A stretch of DNA of 64,000 nucleotides from Crotophaga sulcirostris. Taxonomy: Eukaryota > Chordata > Aves > Cuculiformes > Crotophagidae. Each line of letters opens with the position of its first letter. The stretch's first letter is position 1. Position numbers and translations under genes: made by a program. Location of the stretch: assembly GCA_013397455.1 (NCBI GenBank), contig VYZB01000294.1:930001-994000 (forward strand). The letters run 5' to 3'. This document shows positions 1 to 12,875 of the stretch, in pieces. The notes below the pieces were generated by a model. The model ran no database searches and was not told the DNA's origin. It saw only the letters and a program-made list of their open reading frames with translations.

Positions 1-1065
1 GTTCAATTATCTGTAAATATACATGGTTTTAAATTTTTCAAAATGCTGGAGTATTTTGGCCTAACTTCTCTATAAAAGTTTTATAAAACGCACACATCTT
101 GGCCACATGCTTGTTAAACCTCTTTGTGTGATGTTTCTTGAAAACAGTATTACTGTGTTTCCTGCTGTTGGAGGATTTTAGTACGGTTCCAGGTTTATCC
201 ATTTCACTTTTTGTCATTTCATGAAAAAAACCCTACCACTAGCTTTGATGCATCCATGGTCAAGCCTCTTATGCTTTCCACCAAAATAATTCAAAGAACA
301 CTTCTGTTGCTCAGACGAACTACTGGTTTCAAATAATTTTACAATAATCTAGCAGTCAACTCAAGCTCATTTAGAAGGTGCCAAAATCCAGCAGGTTTTA
401 TCTGGGGAAGCTGTTCCTAGCTTCCATTAGGAGTAAATTGTGAAAAAGTAAGATTTCTATTATTTTCTTTGTCCTATAAGTTTGACTTATAATAAACAGG
501 AAGATATGCTAGAATTAATGTGTAACTAGGATTTGGTTTTGAGGCGGAGGGAGGAAACCCTTTCAGAGACAGTTTTTACCTTGGAAAAAATTTCGCTCTT
601 AGAATCTGCCTGGAGTTTTGAATCTCAGTACTGCTTCCTAAGGGAATATTCAAAATCCTGAATCACATCAGTCTTTGGAACTAAAGATCCTTGTCTAGAT
701 CAGATTCTTTGATCTTATCTCCACACTTCCCTTTTGTCACCTCCAGCCATAGAAATTTTGCAGGATCTCACATATGCGGCAGTAGCAAACCAGCAAAAGT
801 TAGTTTGGATGAGTACTGCCTTAACACAACTGTGCTCTCCACATTAAGTTGATATGTTTATAGAGAGATCTCAGCTGTCTCTGTGGGACAACACGTTACA
901 GTGTGTGGCCAGACCCTGAACAATGTGTGCAAAGAAAAAACAATGAAAAACTGTTGAATGTGTACTGTAAACTTACAAAACATGCAGAATGGTGGCTGTT
1001 GTAGTTTCTGAAAGCAGTAATAAATATATCAAGTATTATGATGTATAAGTTATAGTGGAAAATGG
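1..1065. other. Unique AT-rich DNA, no gene recognised
   Basis: I see no coding exon, RNA gene or recognisable repeat here. The stretch runs up to the 5'-truncated start of the CR1 copy that begins near 1066. The short open frame on the minus strand at 1036-1218 is an antisense reading of that CR1 copy and is not a gene. Confidence 0.6.
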
Positions 1066-1842
1066 TCTATTGTTCCCCAGGGTTTGGTACTCAGCCCAGT
1101 CTTTTTCAACATATTCATCAGTGACCTGGATAGTGAACAGTGTATCCTCAGCAAGTCTACTGATCATACAAAACTGGGAGAAGTGGCTGATACACCAGAA
1201 GTGTGTGCTGCCATTCAATAAGACCTAGACAGGCTGGAAAGTAGGGTGGAGAGGAACTTAATAAAGTTCAGCAAAAGCAAGTGTGGAGTCCTGCACCTAG
1301 GGAGGAATAACACCCTGTATCACTACAGGTTAAGGTTTGACCTGCTGGAAAGCAGCACTGCAGAGAAGGACCCGGGAGTCCTGGTAGACAACAAGTTGAT
1401 GAGTCAGCAATGTACCCTTGTGGCCAAGAAGGCCAGTGGCATCCTAGGGTGCTTCAATAAGAGTGTACCAAAGCAGGTCAAGGGAAGTTATCCTCCCCAT
1501 TTACTCTGAGGTTCCATCTGGAGTATTGTGTCCAGTTCTAGGTTCCCAAGAGAAAGACAAGGAACTACTGGAGAGAGTCCAATAGAGGGTCACGAGGATG
1601 ATCAGGGGACTGGAGCATCTTTCATATGAGAAGAGGCTGAGTAAGATTGGTATGTTTAGCCGGGAAAAGAGAAGATAGAGAGTGGACCGTATCAACACTT
1701 ATAGATATCTAAGGGGGAGGTGTCAAGACGATGGGGCCAGACGGTGCCCAGTGACAGGATAAGGGGCAAAAGGCACAAACTGGAGCATGGAAAGTTCCAC
1801 CTTAACATGAGGAAACTCTTACCATTCTGTAATTCTATGATC
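1066..1842 (+). mobile_element. CR1 LINE fragment, ORF2 C-terminal half plus 3' tail
   Basis: CR1 is a non-LTR retrotransposon whose ORF2 encodes endonuclease and reverse transcriptase. This copy starts in the reverse transcriptase at the block GTTCCCCAGGGTTTGGTACT, which precedes the catalytic aspartates. The region that should read FADDTKLG now reads STDHTKLG, so the active-site pair is lost. Downstream, frame 1246-1509 still shows family motifs (FSKSKCGVLHLGRNN; SQQC followed by VAKKASGILGC). Around 1820 the text jumps from the conserved AACATGAGGAAACTCTT directly to the CR1 terminus ATTCTGTAATTCTATGATC, so about 200 bp of the normal 3' region is missing. It is an old, dead copy with several frameshifts. 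Confidence 0.93.
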
Positions 1843-3390
1843 TTGCACCCTGTCTGAAGGCATCTTGAAAACTTCCAGCAATGGGGAATCTACCATGCCA
1901 CTGGTGAGTTTCTTTCTTATCTCAAGACAAAACCACTCCCAGGACTTGTACCTCCTGCCCCTTGTCTTCTACAGGCAGCAACTTGTGCTGATTTTAATGT
2001 AATGACACCTGACTAGGATCTCACCCAGCTCTTTGTGTTCAGATATGTTTCAAAAGTTGTTTTATGTACCCTTCCCTAAAAGTCTCATAGTATGTTATCT
2101 CTTGATAGGTAACCTTGGCTTGGGTCCCATACCCAGCGCAAAGTAACTTTTTGGTTTTACTGATACATCTATTATCCAACATGTAAAATTCCAAATCCAA
2201 TTTCCTTGCATGTCTCAAGAACTATCAGCATCTGCAGATAAATGCAGGTAGCAGCTTTTGTATTCCCTGTACTCTAAGTTAAAAACACTTCTAAGTAAAC
2301 CACAGTGATTTAATACTCTCTGTGCATTCAAGAATTTAAATTATTGTGCACATCTAAAGCCAGAAATCCTGGAAAATATGGGTACAGTCCATTTCCATTT
2401 TACTTCTCTGATCTGCTCTTTCTCATTGAAAAACTCCCAGTGGTGATGACTTCTTTTCTTTTACAGTAATTCATAGATATGGTTTGAAGTTGACAGATAT
2501 ACAGCTTTTGATCATGCTTAAAAAAAAAAAAAAAAAAAAGAAAGAACTTAGAATGAAAGAGTATTTTTCTCCATGGAGGATAAAATGTCATTTGAAGCTT
2601 TAACTGCTGGTAATTATAACATGCCTTAGTTATGATATTCAATAATAGTTTTTCAATGCCTTTAACATAGCACAAATTATTTCTTTTTCTTTTTCAAAAA
2701 GTTCCCAAGTTTTCTTATTTGTCATTCTTTTGGACCACAAATTGATGATTGTGAACCATTTACCTTGTTTTACAGAAGTTTGCAGCAAACAAAAGCTTTG
2801 ACAAAGACAGAAATATTTTATTAATAATTCAGATTATTTGTGAGTTTTTTCCCTGTTGTATATATTTCCTTTGTTCCTGCTTTAGAATAAAAGAAACAGA
2901 CATTAACTTGTGAAGATGAGCTGGAGAGATTAGAAACAATTTAAACCTGATAATGTACAGTTCAGTAGATTGCAGTTATACAAGTGGCCTCTGACTTTGG
3001 CGTTTTCTGTTTCTATCAAGGCCAGGAGATTCATATTCCTCTTTTTCCTTTGAATACGCTGCATTAAAAACCAACTGATTTAATTCAAACAGGGGCAAGA
3101 ATTCTGGAACATGCAGTATAACAAAGAAAAGAGGAGTTTTTGCATTTTTATTTTGGGGCATTTCCTTGGTTGGTTGGTTTTTTGTTTAGTATTTTACTTC
3201 TCAGTAGGGAAGAATGGATACCATAAGCTGTTTATCCTACATTCAGCCCTTGAAATTTAGGTTCAAATGAAACAACACTTAGATTGAATTACTCCCTGGT
3301 CTGTATTTACAAAATTCAAATCCAACTAAAAATATCCTATAAAGCCCAGATTACTTCATTTCTATTAGGCTGCTACTTTTTGACGCGCAT
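1843..3390. other. Intergenic stretch with possible old repeat debris and an A-run
   Basis: The first 300 bases (about 1855-2150) contain phrases such as CTTGAAAACTTCCAGCAATG and CTCCTGCCCCTTGTCTTCTA. These resemble the minus-strand 3' region of an older CR1-type family, but I cannot align them convincingly. A run of about 20 A residues lies at 2520-2539 with nothing gene-like upstream of it. A TTGG-rich stretch lies at 3167-3182. No gene is visible. Confidence 0.5.
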
Positions 3391-4379
3391 ATCATAGAAT
3401 AGAATTATAGAATCATAGAAACTTAAAAATTGGAAAAGATCTCTAAGATCACCAAGTCCAACCGTCAACTCACCACCACCCTACCTACTGAACCATGTCC
3501 CAAAGTGTCACTTCTACATATCTTTTAAATACATACCTCTGGGGACAGTGACACAGTCACTTCCCTGGGTAGCCTGCTCCATCGTTTTACAACGCTTTCG
3601 GTAAAGGCATTTTTCCTAATATCCAACCTAAACCTTCTCTGACACAACTTGAGGCTATTCCCTCTCATCCTCTCACTTGTTACTTGGGAGAAGAGACAGC
3701 ACCCACCTCACCTCAACCTCCTTACATGTATCTGTAGAGAGCAATAAGGTCCCCTCAACCTTTGCTTCTCCAGACTAAACAATCCCAGTTTCCCCAGCTG
3801 ATTCTCCTAACATTTGTGCTCCAGACCCTTCATCAGCTTTTTTGCCCTCTGGACACACTCCAGAAGCACAATGTCTTTCTTATACTGAGGGGCCCAAAAC
3901 TGAACACAGGATTTGAGATGTGGCCACACCAGTGGTGAGTACACGAGTACGATCACTTCCCTACTCCTGCTGGCCACACTAGTTCTGATACAAGACAGGA
4001 TGCTGTTGGTCTTCTTGGTCACCTGGGTGGCTCATGTTCAACTGGCTCTCAACCAACATCCCCAGATCTTTTTCTGCCAGGCAGCTTTCCAGCCACTCTT
4101 CCCCAAGCCTGTAACGTTGCATGGGGTTGTTGTGACCCAAGTACAGGACCCAGCACTTGGCCTTGTTAAACTTAAATACAATTTTACTGGGCCCAGTTAA
4201 CTGCTTCCTCCTGGGATTATGTTTGGGTTTATTTTCCTGCTTTCCATCCCTACCTTCCAATTCAGGGGCTGAATACCTTGGAGATAACTGGTCTGACTAT
4301 TAAAGACTGAGGCAAAGAAGGCATTAAGTACCTCAGCCTTTTCCTCATCCTTGGTGGTAATGTTCCTCATATAATACAT
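3391..4379 (-). mobile_element. CR1 LINE copy, minus strand, internally deleted
   Basis: The 3' terminus faces left (ATCATAGAATAGAATTATAG near 3391), and the body reads rightwards as the complement of CR1. Minus-strand frames at 3807-4022 and 3979-4260 carry the ORF2 C-terminal signature ([20 protein letters not shown] and [20 protein letters not shown]). Past about 4200 the sequence jumps to a much more N-terminal ORF2 segment, with the family motif [20 protein letters not shown] in the frame 4197-4379. The central reverse transcriptase, including the catalytic aspartates, is therefore deleted. Multiple stops and frameshifts show it is inactive. Confidence 0.94.
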
Positions 4380-7300
4380 CCTAGCTTATTTTAGATATGT
4401 GGCATGACTACCTCAGCTGGTTAAGATCAGAATCAGTTTGAGCCTTTGTATGTCTTATGGATAGTGATTATCAGCAGCTGACAGGTTAGCAGCTCTATAA
4501 GGGTCACAGCAGTAAAAACTTCAGTTTTAAATTGGGAAAGCTGTATACTTTTCACCTATCTCTCTCTCTTCAGCTGTATTTAGAAAGAGGAATTAATGAA
4601 GTAACTTAGAAAGGTCCTCCTTAAATAACTCCTGCTATGGATGAAGCTTGGAACTGTTATAGAGCTGTAGTTGAAACCCTTTTATTGTATAGGCAGAGTA
4701 ATGTAAACTGAATTTTCCTGCATAACTGGAATTATAGTACTACAAGACTGAAGAGCTATTACAACCAAGGTAGGCAGTTTATGTCTAAACTTTATCTAGT
4801 CATTGTAGCAGAAAATGTTGACAGATATGTATGCAAATTATAATTGGCAAATACAAGAATGAGAGAAAAAGTAATAAAAGGTGGTATGGCTACAATTCTG
4901 TTTTGAGAACAAGAGACTGCTGTACTCTGTGAGCCCGGTGGTAGTTTACATTCTCTCCCTCATGCAACATTTTATTCTTTTCCTCTGGAGAAGAGAAAGA
5001 AAGAAAAAAGTTATGGTTTTGTTCTTTGAATGGTTTTGGTAATTTTGACCTCTGCTTTTATGTTGCACTACTTTTCCATTTCAACACAGGTAAAAAAAAA
5101 GAAGGGGGTCTGCTGTCTGTTGCTCCCATTGAATTCCCTTTCATTTCATGGTATTAATAGAAAGTAGTAATAGGGAGATATGCACTTGGAGTGGAATCTA
5201 TATGGAAGAAACTGAGATGAAATAGGTACTGTATCAGATAATAACTAAAAAATCTCTCCCTTCATGCCAAATTGTTTTAATTTCAGTAAGTTCTGCAGAA
5301 GGTGATGTTCAGAAACTATGAACTGTCACTGGAGTAAAGGAATTTGTCATACCAAGGTAACACAATTTTCTGTGCTTTCGTATGTTTTCATTGCATTACT
5401 GCTGCATGAGCACTGATTTGTTGACAGTATGAAATTTAAGTACAACATAGTGTTTGGCATGACACATAGATCTAGAGCTTACTTGAATGACACCTATCTA
5501 TGAAAGCTGATTTGCTAGAAGTTCTTAGATGCTCAAAGACACCATTTGCACTTTTTTTTTGTGACAGGAAACTGTGAAGAAATTATTCTTTTAAAATTAT
5601 CAAAAGAAAAAAGTTACGAAGAAATTTTCCAAATTAATTGAAGCCTTTAAACTCTAGCTGTGGGGTCCTATGTTAAAGGTGCTCTATGAAAGATAAGGCG
5701 ACATAGGAAAGATAACAACTTTGACAAAAGGTCAAAAATATCTTCCACACAAGAGAGACATAAGAAAAATAAGCTTTACAAAAAAAGAAGTGAAATTCAG
5801 AGCAAAAAGATGAAATGGATTTCCACTGAGAAAGAGGAAACAAAAGGGGGTTGTATGATAGAAGTCTATATAGTAATGAGTGCTATTAAGTTGCTGAGCC
5901 AGTCTCTGATTATTAGCTATTTGTCATAACTGGCAGCTGAGAAAACAATTGATGAAAGTATTGTGTGGAAAAGACCAGACAGAAAAGAAAAGTAAGTGCC
6001 TTCTTTTTACATGCTGTACGAATAAAATGCAGAGCATAATGCCAATGTCTTTTACGGGTGCCAAAATAGAAGCAGGCCCAAAGGAGGACTAGACAAGCTC
6101 AATTCAGACTTTTATAAAGTCCTCTTTTAATAGCAGTTGGTGTGACAGGGCTTCCCTGGAACAGAACAGAAACCCAGGCTCTCCAGCACCTTGTCAGTCA
6201 AAGCTTGTTGGAAACGGAACTTGAGCTTTCTAACTGCTTCTGTTTCATACATTTGCCCATATGAGACTATTTTCTGATGAAAATTTCTTCCAGCATTGAA
6301 AATAACAATTGGCTCTACTTTCATTTAATGAGTGAATGTTGCCTTTTCTGTACCTTTGTATGCTTTTTCCACTACCTGAGCTGATGATCATCTCCTGGTG
6401 AGACAGCAGAAAGCATTCCTACAGCGGAGACTGATTCTGCCTCGGCTAAACTCTTCTCGCTTGCAAGGCCTTGTTACATATCCTACACACTTGGCAAGGG
6501 ATTTGTTGTTTTCCACAAAAACTTCAAAACTTTTGCTGTGGTGATTCCCCAAAGTCCCTATTAGCATAATTGGGGGGTTGAGAGGGACCATTTTTCTTCA
6601 CTTCCATTTTGAAAATTAGGCACAGTGGGAACTGATTTATTTTGAATATTAAACACTGCAGCATAAGAAAAATTGTATGTGGTGTATACCAAAGCAACAT
6701 GAGAAGAAAAAAAAATCAAATAAGCTGCCTCAGTTAAATCATCTACAATGCCTGCATAGGATTAAACTATTTGATTAAAAAAGTGACCACAGTGGCCATC
6801 CTGGGATACCCACAGAAAGCTCAACAGGAGAATTGGTGGAACTCTAAATTTCTTCAATTTGCGTTCCAAGAAACTTAGTTAGCTATTCAGCTTTTACAGG
6901 GAACTGCTAAAACCACCTTCTTTCATATCAAAAACTGAAAGGTCAGGAATATTTTTGAGCATAATTTCATCTAATGATGTCAAAAATATACTGATTAGAA
7001 ATATTTATATTGGAGTCCCTGGATGATGGACACATTAAAACACATGTATCAAAACACAGTTAAATAAGCTAATTTACCCAGAAATAGATGTTGATCTTTA
7101 TACTTAAAACTTATTTGAGTTCTGTCACTACTTTGTTTTCTCTTTTTTCCCTTCTTTTATGTGTCATCCAGAAATACTTCATACCTTGCCTATAAATGCC
7201 CACCTAGGCATATATATTCTCCCTCTCTTTTTACTGTAGTATGAGAAAATGAACTTCCTCTTGATCTAAATAAATTACACCTTAAAAAAAATAACTAGAA

Positions 7301-10300
7301 ACAGGGAAATTAATTTTTGTCTCTTGAGAAAGACTTATGTTTTCTGTTACTTTTGTGTCCATAAAAGCATTGTATACCAGCAAAGATGACAAGACACATG
7401 AACAGTAGCCAAAGGAACTGACACAAATATTAGTTACATGACTGCATAGTGTTAAGACCCTCCAAAATCAATTCAAATTGGTATTATTTTGCCAAGCACA
7501 TCAAGCGGGGTTTGGATTAACTCCATAATTGGCACTATATCTGAGATGATGGTCTGCAGAGAAAGTAAAACAATTTTCATATATGAGAAATGGGCAGAAT
7601 TGTTGAAAATAACGGAGAGAAATATGCAAAAACCTGACAAGATATACACAATATTGCTGTTTCTGTTTAGTCTGCAGCCTTAATATTTGTTGGCTTCCAC
7701 AAAAACAAACACATGTGGTGGAGGGTCTCCTAATTTCAGCCTCATTTCATGGGGAAATGAAGCTTGTAGGAGCATCCTGTTTGTCTGTCTTGTCACTATC
7801 ACCTAATTTTAACCAAATGCAGTTAAATGTGATGGATAGTGCTCTCAGATTTTTCTGCTCCTATAAATTTCATAGGCAACCGAGTAGAGGAGACGGATGC
7901 TTTGTTGAGAAGATGTCCTCAGAGCATAAGAATCCACAGAGGCAACTGCATATTTGGTACGAAGGAATACATAGGGTAGTCACACTCAAGATACGAATGT
8001 CAAGTGAATTAAGCTCTCAGAATGGAATGTTTCTACTAGGCAAAATATATTGACTTTGGTTTTTAGCACATCATCAAGCACATCTTTCCCACTTTAGATC
8101 AATTTTAAACAGTAGACATGATTTTTTGGCAATGGAATTTTATGTGCTGAGGTATTGTTGGGACAGGCCTAAAATATCTAAAATTTCCATAGAGAATAAA
8201 AAATAGGAGTGACCAGATCACTTCTATCCATGGTGAATAAATGCAGAAAATGAAATACAAAGAGAAGAAAAACCTAGTTTGAGGGTTTCATATTTCTTAA
8301 AGATTCCATACCTTCATTTATTTGTGTCTTTCAGTAGACACCAATTGCTGCAGGATCCCATACTTTCAAGCCTGGGTCCTTCTATGAAAAGTAAGTATTC
8401 GTAGTATTCTACATATAAAACATATCTCATTAGCTTATGTATGTAATATTACTAGGGGGATACTCAAAAGTGCTTGAAAGCCTCCTGAATTAAGTTCATA
8501 GATTTATACCGCAGCTTGAGTGTGATCTGAAATCCACACTTGCTTCATGGTCAGACTGTTTGAATTAAAGCTTTTAAACATATTCTAGATCATGCCAGGG
8601 GAGAAAGTGTTGTCATGTGCTAGCCCTCAGCATGGTTCTTTGCATGTTTATTCCCTGCAGTGGAAAGAATCCAAAGAAACCAATTCTTCACTATGTATCT
8701 CAAATAGCCATGTGATGATGTCATTTGACCAAACTCCAGCAGACAAGCCAGCAAGATAGTTTCTCACTGCTCCTCCAGCATATGGTAGCTGCTGCAGTAA
8801 AGACAATTCATAACCACCTTTGCGTACATTACACTGTACTTCAGTTTTCTTCCTGATCCACGCACCGACAGACAAGAGACACATAATCTCTGCTGTGGTG
8901 CTCTGCATACAGTTTGATCCAGGGAACTGCACTGAAACCCAGCTGGAGATCAGATGCTAGAGGTTTTGTGGTCCCAGGCTGTAAACTGCAACATGACCTC
9001 TGTCAGAGCCCTTCCTCTTTAAATAATTTCTGTTGGCATCAGAGAGAAAGTAACCAGCAAAATCATCGTCATATGCTGTAAAAATACTTTTACCAATTGG
9101 GCAATGGAGTTAAAAAGAGTTAAAAAGAGATTTTTACTTTTTAAGAACAAAATAATCTCATATTTGAAGTAAATTTAAAAGAAAAAAATACAAATATATG
9201 AATATATATTACCTCAACTACAAACAGACCATTAGCATTCTTTTAAATAAAGCACTCTAAGACATCCTAGATAGAGTGGAGCAGCTGCCTCATTCAGCCA
9301 GTCAAAATTACACTTTTGGCTAAGGTATTTATTCATTGTTATCAGAATTAATGCCACATTTGAGACTACTCCCATTTAGATGGACAACTGCAATTTTCCC
9401 TGTGCATTCCAGTGAAAATGTAAACTGGTCCCTCATGAGTCTTTCTGATTATTTCACTTTCTTCTTTCTTTCACTTAATTCGTCAGGTTCCCTGTTTGCT
9501 GCTCTTCCCTCTTAAGGTACTCCATGGTTCTTCACTCCTTTAATGATGATCTCATTTTTCCTTTGTTACTTTACCACAAGTACATATTCCATCTCCTCTC
9601 CATCATTTTGATTTTCTTTTTTTTCTTCTGCTGTGCTTCAGAAATGCCTTCCTGCACTAAGTACTGGACTACAACTCAAAATTTAAGTCTTCTATTAAAC
9701 CGATCTCACCATCTTATTTTGGAAACTCATTTGGTGCTTGCCAGTTATATATGTAGTCATCCCTTAAACAGGGAACTTGTCGTGCAGGGAATGTGTACTC
9801 TTGTGTGGCTTATACCGTCCTGTATTGTGGGATAAACAAGTACATTTCAGCCTTGAACAAGTCTGCTTGTGCAGGGTGACTAGGTATTTCAAACGAATAA
9901 AATATTATCAATCTTGAAGTGAACTTTTTATAAGTCGATATATATTCATGACAATTCTGAACAGACGTAATAATCATTACAAAAGATCTTTCTTATTCCC
10001 TCTTACTTCTTGGGATAAAATAAGGATAGCCAACATATGGGGAAAAATATACGAAGACCTAAATTACTACGTATATAAAACAATTTTCTTTTATTACTGC
10101 CTTTTCAAACCATTTTACTGAAATTCATGGTAGGCTTTTAGCCAGGGGAATGTAATGAAAAAAATTGGGGTAATTTTTTTCTGATGTTATTTCCAGTGGG
10201 ATTTCAGAATTAGAATGGTGTGGTGATGATTTTGTCTATCTCCTCTTTTCATCCATATGAACCTAAGACAGATGTATAAGGCAAGAAAATACTGTTACAG

Positions 10301-10648
10301 AAATGCCAGTTCTCAATGAAGTCCAAAAAAGATTAATTTATATTTGTGAACAGAATTCAAGTGCATCTACAAAAGAACAAACATTTCTATACATCCTGTG
10401 TTTTACCTAGAACAGTATCCACTGCATATTGAAACTTCACAAAAATGAGAAAGATTTGCCCAAAGGGATGCAGGATAACAAATGAACTGTTAATCTGTTT
10501 GAAGACAGTAAACTCCAGAAGTAACCTAAGAGTATTGCTAGTTCCTCTGGACATTTTTAGAGGAACTAAAAAAAACCAAAAAACAACAAAATCAGCAACC
10601 AATACATTAGAACATGGATACAGTTGTCAGCCATGGATAATTATGAAT
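4380..10648. other. Unique DNA, no gene recognised
   Basis: About 6.3 kb in which I recognise no repeat family and no convincing gene. Open frames of 60-112 codons occur (for example 7715-8053 plus and 8648-8932 minus) but match nothing I know. One 56-nt segment at 8335-8390 is flanked by a good acceptor (TTTGTGTCTTTCAG) and a strong donor (GTAAGTAT) and has one open frame; it is discussed as a finding. Poly-A/C-rich sequence lies near 10566-10592. Confidence 0.55.
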
Positions 10649-10733
10649 ATGGCTTAGTGGTGTACTTGCTAGTGTTAGTTTAACTGTTGGGTTTGATTAT
10701 CATGAAGGTCTTTTCCAACCCAAATGATTCTAT
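10649..10733 (+). mobile_element. CR1 3' tail remnant
   Basis: A short 5'-truncated CR1 end. It shows GGCTTAGTGGTGTACTTGCT, then GTTGGGTTTGATTATCATGA, then the hallmark AAGGTCTTTTCCAACCCAAA and the terminal GATTCTATC. It is the same tail type as the copy ending at 15294. No coding part remains. Confidence 0.88.
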
Positions 10734-12684
10734 CGACAGTTAAATAGAAACATACTAGAAATATCTTATAAAGTCATGTGATGTTCTCAGTTGCTAAACT
10801 TAATTCCTCAGTGTTTTGGCATATTAAAAGTAGTGTTTTGAAAGTTTGAAAAGACTTTTCACTTACTATTAACTTGCAATATATTTTCAAATATAAGTTT
10901 TTCTTTACAGGGCACAAAACAGCAGCAAAACTTTAGGTTTTATGATGAAGAACATTCCTACAAGAGTTTGTGTTGAAAAAATAACTACTGAGATGACTGA
11001 ATTAATAATCAACTATATAACATGCATTTAATGCATGCACAAGAAAAAATTGCTAAGTTCTAAAAGGATTATGTTCTGTGGTCTTCAGGAATTTTGTTAA
11101 ACTTCTGTACTTTCATGTGTGTCCTAATCCTTTCCCCAACAAAGTTTATGTCAACATTTATGTTAACGTCAGCAGGAAGCATTCAGAACAAACTGGTTAA
11201 GTTGATGATTTGTGTATCTTTCAGTTGGCAGCTTTTAAAATACTTGGTGTTGTAATATTATTAGCTTCCTGTTTTTCCTTCAAAATTATATTTCATACAT
11301 AACCTAATGAATACAAGTAACTTAAAAAGGGGGTTTATACTTCAATAATCAGCTTTTCTGTCATTTTAATTTTAAAGGCTTTAATGATTTTTTATTTCAC
11401 TAATGTGGGATTTTATTTTAAAAGTGTTCAGTCACACATCCTCTATTTTACAATTTTCCATAGAAATTTTCTCTCAAACTCCAAATGCAATGAAGACTTT
11501 TCAGGAAAGTGTTCATTCTAAGGAGTTAAATTACTTATTTTGCCAGAATTATTGTAGAATTACAATAGAGAGCAAACAGTACAAATATATAGGTAAAACT
11601 GGAAAGCTATGCTACTTCTTCGAAGGCCAGAAGTTTATGATTATTCTGTTATGGGTGCCTATATCTGTCCAAGTTCTAATAAACACACTTAAATCTCTGA
11701 AATATTTCTATTTCCAGTGATGGGAATTTAATTTTTCTCCATATATGCCTTTCCTTTGTGCTTCATTCAGGTGTTGCTCACTTTCTCCTCTGCTTTCAAT
11801 AATACACAAAAGCTACCTGTAAGCTTTTAGCTATGTGGCTAGTTCCACTATGAAATGGAACAATACTTTTAAAATACAAAACAAAAACTACCTAAGTTAA
11901 AACATATTTTTCTTTGAACAGTTTGGAAATGGTCCAAGGTTCAAAGGGGTTATTTTGAATGGCACTATGCACATAAGGCTGGTTATCACATTGACACTCT
12001 TATCCATGATTAGTAACTCATGTATGAGTGCATACTCCGGCAAATATAGAGAGTGTACTATGGACTCCACTGACTTCATTCCCAGAAAAATAAACTGTTA
12101 GATCTTTGTTTTCATTTGTATGTTTTTGCCCTAGCTTTTTTTGTCCTATATGATCTCAAAAACGTTCATGCATATGGGAGGTGTACGCTCCTGCTGCTTT
12201 CAGCAGGGCTTCCCACTGGCATAGACAGCAGTAATTAGCCAGAGAAACAATGGTCACATTATAACACAGACAGTTTTGAGGAGGGTTTTTGGGGTATAAA
12301 ATCTCAGTTAGAGCTGTTTGCTACATGCACTGTTTTATCAAACAGTTTATTCAGCCTCTGCAATCTGCTTTAATTTTAAAGAGTTGTTTAGAGCACTTGG
12401 GAAATTCTATGTTTGATAAATAGCATAGTTTTATGTGTTTTTGCAATATGAGTAACGTTCTCTAACCCTTGCAAATAAACTTGAAATTGAAAGAATTCTG
12501 GAGATTAATAACTCAATTCAGCCTGATGTTTTACCAGGGGATGAGGTCACCCCTATATAATGAACAAATTAACCCATGCAAGCCATAAAATTCCTCCAAA
12601 CTTAACAATACCCATCAAAATTCTTCCAGTTTGGATGTTCTTGACTTGTATTTTAATGGATTTCAAACTATGTTTAACGTTAAG

Positions 12685-12777
12685 CTTCTCTTTTCTATCT
12701 TCTCCTTTCCCGTCTTCTCCTTTCCTCTCCTTTTTTTTTCCTTTCCTATCCCCTCTTCTCTCCTCTTTCTCTTCCTT
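12685..12777 (+). repeat. Polypyrimidine (CT-rich) tract
   Basis: The plus strand carries 93 nt of C and T with only three purines, composed of irregular CTTCTCC, CTTTCC and CTCTTC units around a run of nine T. Long homopurine-homopyrimidine tracts can form triplex (H-DNA) and are common in vertebrate intergenic DNA. No clean repeat unit is present. Confidence 0.85.
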
Positions 12778-12855
12778 GTGTGGTGTTAGACCAAATGTGT
12801 CTTAATTTTTCTTGACCTAATTTAGGTTTCATTAGCATGTAGAAGGTGTTAGCAA

Positions 12856-12875
12856 AAATTTAAATATTTAAATTT
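12856..12875. repeat. Perfect 20-bp AT palindrome
   Basis: AAATTTAAATATTTAAATTT equals its own reverse complement; the match stops at the next base on each side. There is no spacer, so it could form a small cruciform. In AT-rich DNA this may be chance or an AT microsatellite. Confidence 0.8.

Noticed and set aside
2520..2539. A-run considered as the tail of a processed pseudogene or SINE
   Set aside because: No gene-like or SINE-like sequence precedes it on either strand and no flanking duplication is visible. CR1 machinery does not normally make poly-A-tailed copies.
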